Source: CAYQNU01 sp964419055
Lineage (GTDB): Bacteria; Bacteroidota; Bacteroidia; Flavobacteriales_D; Parvicellaceae
DNA: 64,000 bases
NCBI GenBank assembly: GCA_964419055.1
Contig: CAYQNU010000009.1
Location: 1 to 64,000 of the forward strand
Reading direction: 5' to 3'
Shown piece by piece: positions 61,069-64,000 of this stretch. The first letter of the stretch is position 1, and every line of letters begins with the position of its first letter. Under the pieces are notes generated by a model that did not search any database, had not been told where the DNA came from, and saw nothing but the letters and a program-made list of their open reading frames with translations. The position numbers were made by a program, and so were the translations under genes.

Positions 61069-62712
61069 TTAATTAATTTTAAATACCTTTTTGCTAACTG
61101 AACTGTTTTCATTTTGAATTAAAAAATTGTAGACACCAGTTGAAATTCCAAGTGATTCGGTATCGATAGTATGATAATGAGCACCGTTGGGTAAAACGCC
61201 AAAGTCTTTTTGGTATACAACTCTTCCATTCATATCAAATAATTGAATAGTAACAGGTGATTGTTCCGTTATGTCAAATCGAATTCTAAATTCCCCCGTT
61301 TTGTAATCACTGAAGACTTTTACTATTATGGATTGTTCCGTTTCAGGGGTGTTTTCCTCGACCGATGTAAAATTACATCCATTTACTCGTTGCATTTGAA
61401 ATTTGTCAATTACAGCACCAGATGAACGAATATATGTTCCCGTTAGTGTATCACCATAAATATCCAAAATTAATGAACCAACAGCATCTTCACCATCGCT
61501 AATGTACATTACGGGGTGATTCAATCCTTCATCATCTCCCGGACTAGTTTTTGAACCTGAATTTCCCATTACACAATACACAATTCCTTCATAATCGCAA
61601 TTGGAACCGTTGTAGTATTTTTTATAAGCATTTCCTTCATCAGGGTTTCCTGAAGTAGTATTCAAAAACATTGATGGTTGTATGGTAGAACTATAATCGT
61701 AATGCCCTTTCATCAAATAAGAACGTTCATAATTGTGACTGTGGCCCGATAACACTAAGTCGACACCTCCGGCATCCAAAATGGGTAAAATATTTTTTCT
61801 AATTCCTCTCATAAAGACTTCCCAAATATCATCTGAATCATGTGATCCTTTTGAATAAGGTGCTTGATGAAAGTACACTATCGTCCAATCTTTAGTGTTT
61901 TGAGCCAAATCTTGAGTCAACCAATCTTCCATAACGGTGTTACGAGAATTTGTGTTTTGAATTTCACTGTTCAAACAAATGTAGTGCACGTTGGCATATT
62001 CATAGGAGTAAAATGCTTCCGTTCCTGAAGGAAAACCACCAATTTCTCCATTGGTTGGTGCAGTTACAATATCATAAAAAGCTCCATTATGAGCCGTGTG
62101 CAAGGTTGGCAATAAAATGTTATATCCATTCATACTATTATAATCATGGTTTCCAGGTGTGGGGAAAAAGGGCATATACGGCATAATGGAGTCATATTGA
62201 TTGAAAACATTATTTTGATATTCGGTATCCGTACCGTCTTGATATGCGTTATCGCCCAACCACATCCAAACATCTGTATGATTTGTGCAGTTAAAGTCGA
62301 GGTAGGAATTCATCACATCCAATTGACTTTGATTACCTTTTCCAAAATCACCAATAACCCAAGTTCTAATTGGCTGAACTGTGCCTATTGTAGGACTTGT
62401 TTTGAAATGATAATTTGCCCCTTGACTGATGATACCGTTTTGATTTCCTATAGCGTAGTAATAGGTAGTAAAAGGTTGAAGATTGGTAAGGATAACTTCA
62501 TGATTTTCAACCAAGGCAGCGGTAGAAACTAAATTTAAAAGGCTAGAAGGAGAAGTTCCATACCATAGATAACTTTCGGTTGCTACATCTGTTCTCCATT
62601 TAATATGTATTTTACTGTCGGTGGGGCTTTGTAAATAAGGGCCTCTGATAACATTTTGACTAATAATTAAAGAGGTGAAACATGTTAGAACCAAACCAAT
62701 AATAATTTTCAT
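61069..62712 (-). CDS. Secreted metallophosphoesterase with fibronectin-like domain and type A T9SS sorting domain
   Basis: 547 residues. Signal peptide to about 19. A purple-acid-phosphatase-like N-terminal domain (GPYLQSPTDSKIHIKWRTD) is followed by a calcineurin-like phosphoesterase with all metal-site motifs: GDFG, WLGDNAY, GNHDY, YFHQAPYS and SGHSHNYER. The last 80 residues are a Por-type sorting domain (VKVFSDYKTGEFRIRF...ISTGVYNFLIQNEN). It is expected on the cell surface, freeing phosphate from organic phosphates; substrates are not determined. A 10-bp inverted repeat sits right in front of the start codon. Confidence 0.9.
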   Translation of the reverse strand: MKIIIGLVLTCFTSLIISQNVIRGPYLQSPTDSKIHIKWRTDVATESYLWYGTSPSSLLNLVSTAALVENHEVILTNLQPFTTYYYAIGNQNGIISQGANYHFKTSPTIGTVQPIRTWVIGDFGKGNQSQLDVMNSYLDFNCTNHTDVWMWLGDNAYQDGTDTEYQNNVFNQYDSIMPYMPFFPTPGNHDYNSMNGYNILLPTLHTAHNGAFYDIVTAPTNGEIGGFPSGTEAFYSYEYANVHYICLNSEIQNTNSRNTVMEDWLTQDLAQNTKDWTIVYFHQAPYSKGSHDSDDIWEVFMRGIRKNILPILDAGGVDLVLSGHSHNYERSYLMKGHYDYSSTIQPSMFLNTTSGNPDEGNAYKKYYNGSNCDYEGIVYCVMGNSGSKTSPGDDEGLNHPVMYISDGEDAVGSLILDIYGDTLTGTYIRSSGAVIDKFQMQRVNGCNFTSVEENTPETEQSIIVKVFSDYKTGEFRIRFDITEQSPVTIQLFDMNGRVVYQKDFGVLPNGAHYHTIDTESLGISTGVYNFLIQNENSSVSKKVFKIN

Positions 62713-62714
62713 AC

Positions 62715-62741
62715 AAACTACTTTTTTAACGAAAGTAGTTT
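62715..62741. promoter_or_regulatory. 10-bp perfect inverted repeat directly upstream of the phosphoesterase start
   Basis: AAACTACTTT and AAAGTAGTTT around a 7-nt spacer (62725-62731). It begins 2 bp from the ATG. On the minus strand it includes TACTTTCG, one base from the -7 consensus. It could be an operator or a leader hairpin that hides the start codon; phosphate control would fit the gene but is not shown. Confidence 0.5.
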
Positions 62742-62802
62742 ACCTTGATGAAAGCAGTATTACAGAAACATTAAGAATAAATTAAGTTGGATTAAGAAAA
62801 AT

Positions 62803-63456
62803 TCAAGCAATCAACTTAAAAATATCCAATGATTCGAAAATGGTGAATTTATCTTTGTTAACGGCTTTGCTCATTGCTAAAGCTAATTGCTGAGTGGTAA
62901 TGGGTGCGTATTTTTTAAAAAGACCAAATTTATTGACAAATCGCAGGGCGTTGATGGATGATTTTTCCATACTCCTGCTGTCAGGTCTATTTCCGGAGGC
63001 ATCTATTGGTCCGGGTCTAAGAATTGAAATGGATTCGAATGAAAGTCGTGCAACAACTTCATCTAATTCACCTTTCATTTTAAGATAAAAGTTCATGGAT
63101 TTTGCCGTAGCACCAATGGATGAAATCAAAACATAATGAGTAACCCCATTTCCAGCGGCCAGTTTGGCAAAATTATTTTGATAATGGAAATCAACTTTAT
63201 ATTGATTTTCTTTAGTTTTGGCAATGGCCATAGTAGTGCCCAAACATGAGAAAAGTACATCACCATTAATCAAGTCTTTTATGGAATCCAATTCATCAAA
63301 ATTAATGACATGTTCTTGCAGTTTAGCGTGCACAATTTCGGTCGATTTTCGCACAAAAACTACAACAGTGTGGTAATTTGAATCGTTGAGAAGAAGTTGC
63401 ACCAACTCTTTTCCAGTAGCGCCTGTAGCACCAATAACTAAGGCCGTTTGATTCAT
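62803..63456 (-). CDS. NAD(P)-binding atypical short-chain dehydrogenase-like protein (HTATIP2-like)
   Basis: 217 residues. A Rossmann start with GATGATGKE (nucleotide-binding loop, about 9-17) and VVVFVRKS; LFSCLGTTMAIAKT (about 67-80) is typical of the HTATIP2/oxidoreductase subgroup, which keeps the cofactor fold but often lacks clear catalytic evidence. ILRPGPIDASGNRP follows later. Substrate unknown. The start lies 1 bp from the stop of the cysteine desulfurase gene, so they are cotranscribed. Confidence 0.82.
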   Translation of the reverse strand: MNQTALVIGATGATGKELVQLLLNDSNYHTVVVFVRKSTEIVHAKLQEHVINFDELDSIKDLINGDVLFSCLGTTMAIAKTKENQYKVDFHYQNNFAKLAAGNGVTHYVLISSIGATAKSMNFYLKMKGELDEVVARLSFESISILRPGPIDASGNRPDSRSMEKSSINALRFVNKFGLFKKYAPITTQQLALAMSKAVNKDKFTIFESLDIFKLIA

Positions 63457-63457
63457 A

Positions 63458-64000
63458 TTATTTAATTAATGTTTTTATTTTTTCAAGGGTATAGTCGATT
63501 TCTTCTTTTGTTGTAAATCGGCTAAATGAAAAACGAACGGCATTACATAGATCTACATTTTTTAGAGCAGAAAGCACGTGAGATCCTTTGTTACTTCCCG
63601 AACTACAAGCACTTCCTCCTGAAGCAGCCACTCCGTGCATATCGAGCATAAAAATCATCATACTATTGGCTTCAGATTGAGGAAAACAAACATTTAGTAC
63701 TGTATATAAACTTTTTTCGGGGTTATTTTCCCCATTAATTTTAATGCGACTATCAATTTTTTTCAATTCCTCAATCATATAGGATTTTAGACCTTGAACA
63801 TGGTGTTGGTGTCCCTCCATATCGTGATGAGCCAGTTCCATTGCTTTTGCCATCCCTACAATACCGTAGATATTTTCCGTACCGCCTCTATGACCTCTTT
63901 CTTGTCCACCACCATTTATAAATGAGGTTATAGGATTCTTTTTAGCCGAAAACAAAAATCCGATACCTTTTGGACCGTGAAATTTGTGAGCAGAACAGGA
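63458..64000 (-). CDS. Cysteine desulfurase (IscS/NifS), 5' end outside the window
   Basis: At least 181 residues. The frame runs open to the window edge, so the N-terminal part is missing. PLP enzyme removing sulfur from cysteine for Fe-S clusters and thio-modification. The PLP lysine is in SAHKFHGPKGIG at the very start of the visible part (encoded by 63956-64000). The mobile catalytic Cys lies in GGSACSSGSNKG, preceded by RGGTENIYGIVG and followed by an IscS-like ending. The loop length cannot separate IscS from NifS. Also linked to the downstream NAD(P)-binding gene by a 1-bp gap. Confidence 0.9.
   Translation of the reverse strand, partial: SCSAHKFHGPKGIGFLFSAKKNPITSFINGGGQERGHRGGTENIYGIVGMAKAMELAHHDMEGHQHHVQGLKSYMIEELKKIDSRIKINGENNPEKSLYTVLNVCFPQSEANSMMIFMLDMHGVAASGGSACSSGSNKGSHVLSALKNVDLCNAVRFSFSRFTTKEEIDYTLEKIKTLIK

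Overview
This is a low-GC bacterial window with the marks of a Bacteroidota member, most likely Flavobacteriales. Three proteins end in type IX secretion sorting domains (one gliding-motility/type B, two type A). There are PKD and GEVED surface repeats, many TonB C-terminal domains, and promoter boxes of the TAnnTTTG type in place of -10/-35 sigma70 boxes. Placement below order (for example Crocinitomicaceae/Fluviicola-like) is a guess. No rRNA, complete tRNA or CRISPR array was seen.

Layout. 0-4.5 kb: five small exported or lipoprotein genes on the minus strand, each with its own promoter and related intergenic DNA. 4.7-7.2 kb: DEAD-box RNA helicase and a conserved membrane-anchored protein. 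7.2-7.9 kb: non-coding DNA with a repeated palindromic element. 7.9-13.7 kb: RND efflux operon (adaptor, pump, outer-membrane channel). 13.8-20.7 kb: GH16 glycosidase, DUF429 protein, class II Fic protein with palindromes at its promoter, WG-repeat protein, and two exported proteins, one of which seems to have lost its N-terminus.

20.8-33.1 kb is an accessory region. It holds an unknown gene, tRNA-like fragments, an IS1595-family transposase, a membrane-anchored PD-(D/E)XK protein, an XRE regulator facing a lipoprotein gene across a palindrome, a Fic toxin with its VbhA-like antitoxin, a DUF1016 nuclease, a caspase-like protease with a UVR-like motif beside a membrane protein, and a pair encoding a two-helix membrane protein and a possible Cas2-fold protein. 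Three unrelated genes here share duplicated promoter-proximal DNA.

33.3-41.1 kb: two large type IX cargo proteins in tandem. 41.2-44.3 kb: one full TonB and an operon of five short TonB C-terminal-domain proteins. 44.3-45.1 kb: VanZ-like protein and GcvH. 45.3-50.9 kb: three-gene operon ending in a propeller sensor fused to a SpoIIE/PP2C phosphatase. 51.1-53.8 kb: DUF4197 lipoprotein and a CapD/FlaA1-type sugar-nucleotide dehydratase. 54.0-60.8 kb: second RND efflux operon led by a TetR regulator. 61.1-64.0 kb: type IX metallophosphoesterase, NAD(P)-binding protein and a cysteine desulfurase cut by the window edge.

The best candidates for something undescribed are the mobile segment with the membrane-anchored nuclease (20.8-23.6 kb), the caspase/UVR plus membrane protein pair (29.8-32.2 kb), the tandem TonB-domain operon, and the palindrome-controlled Fic gene.
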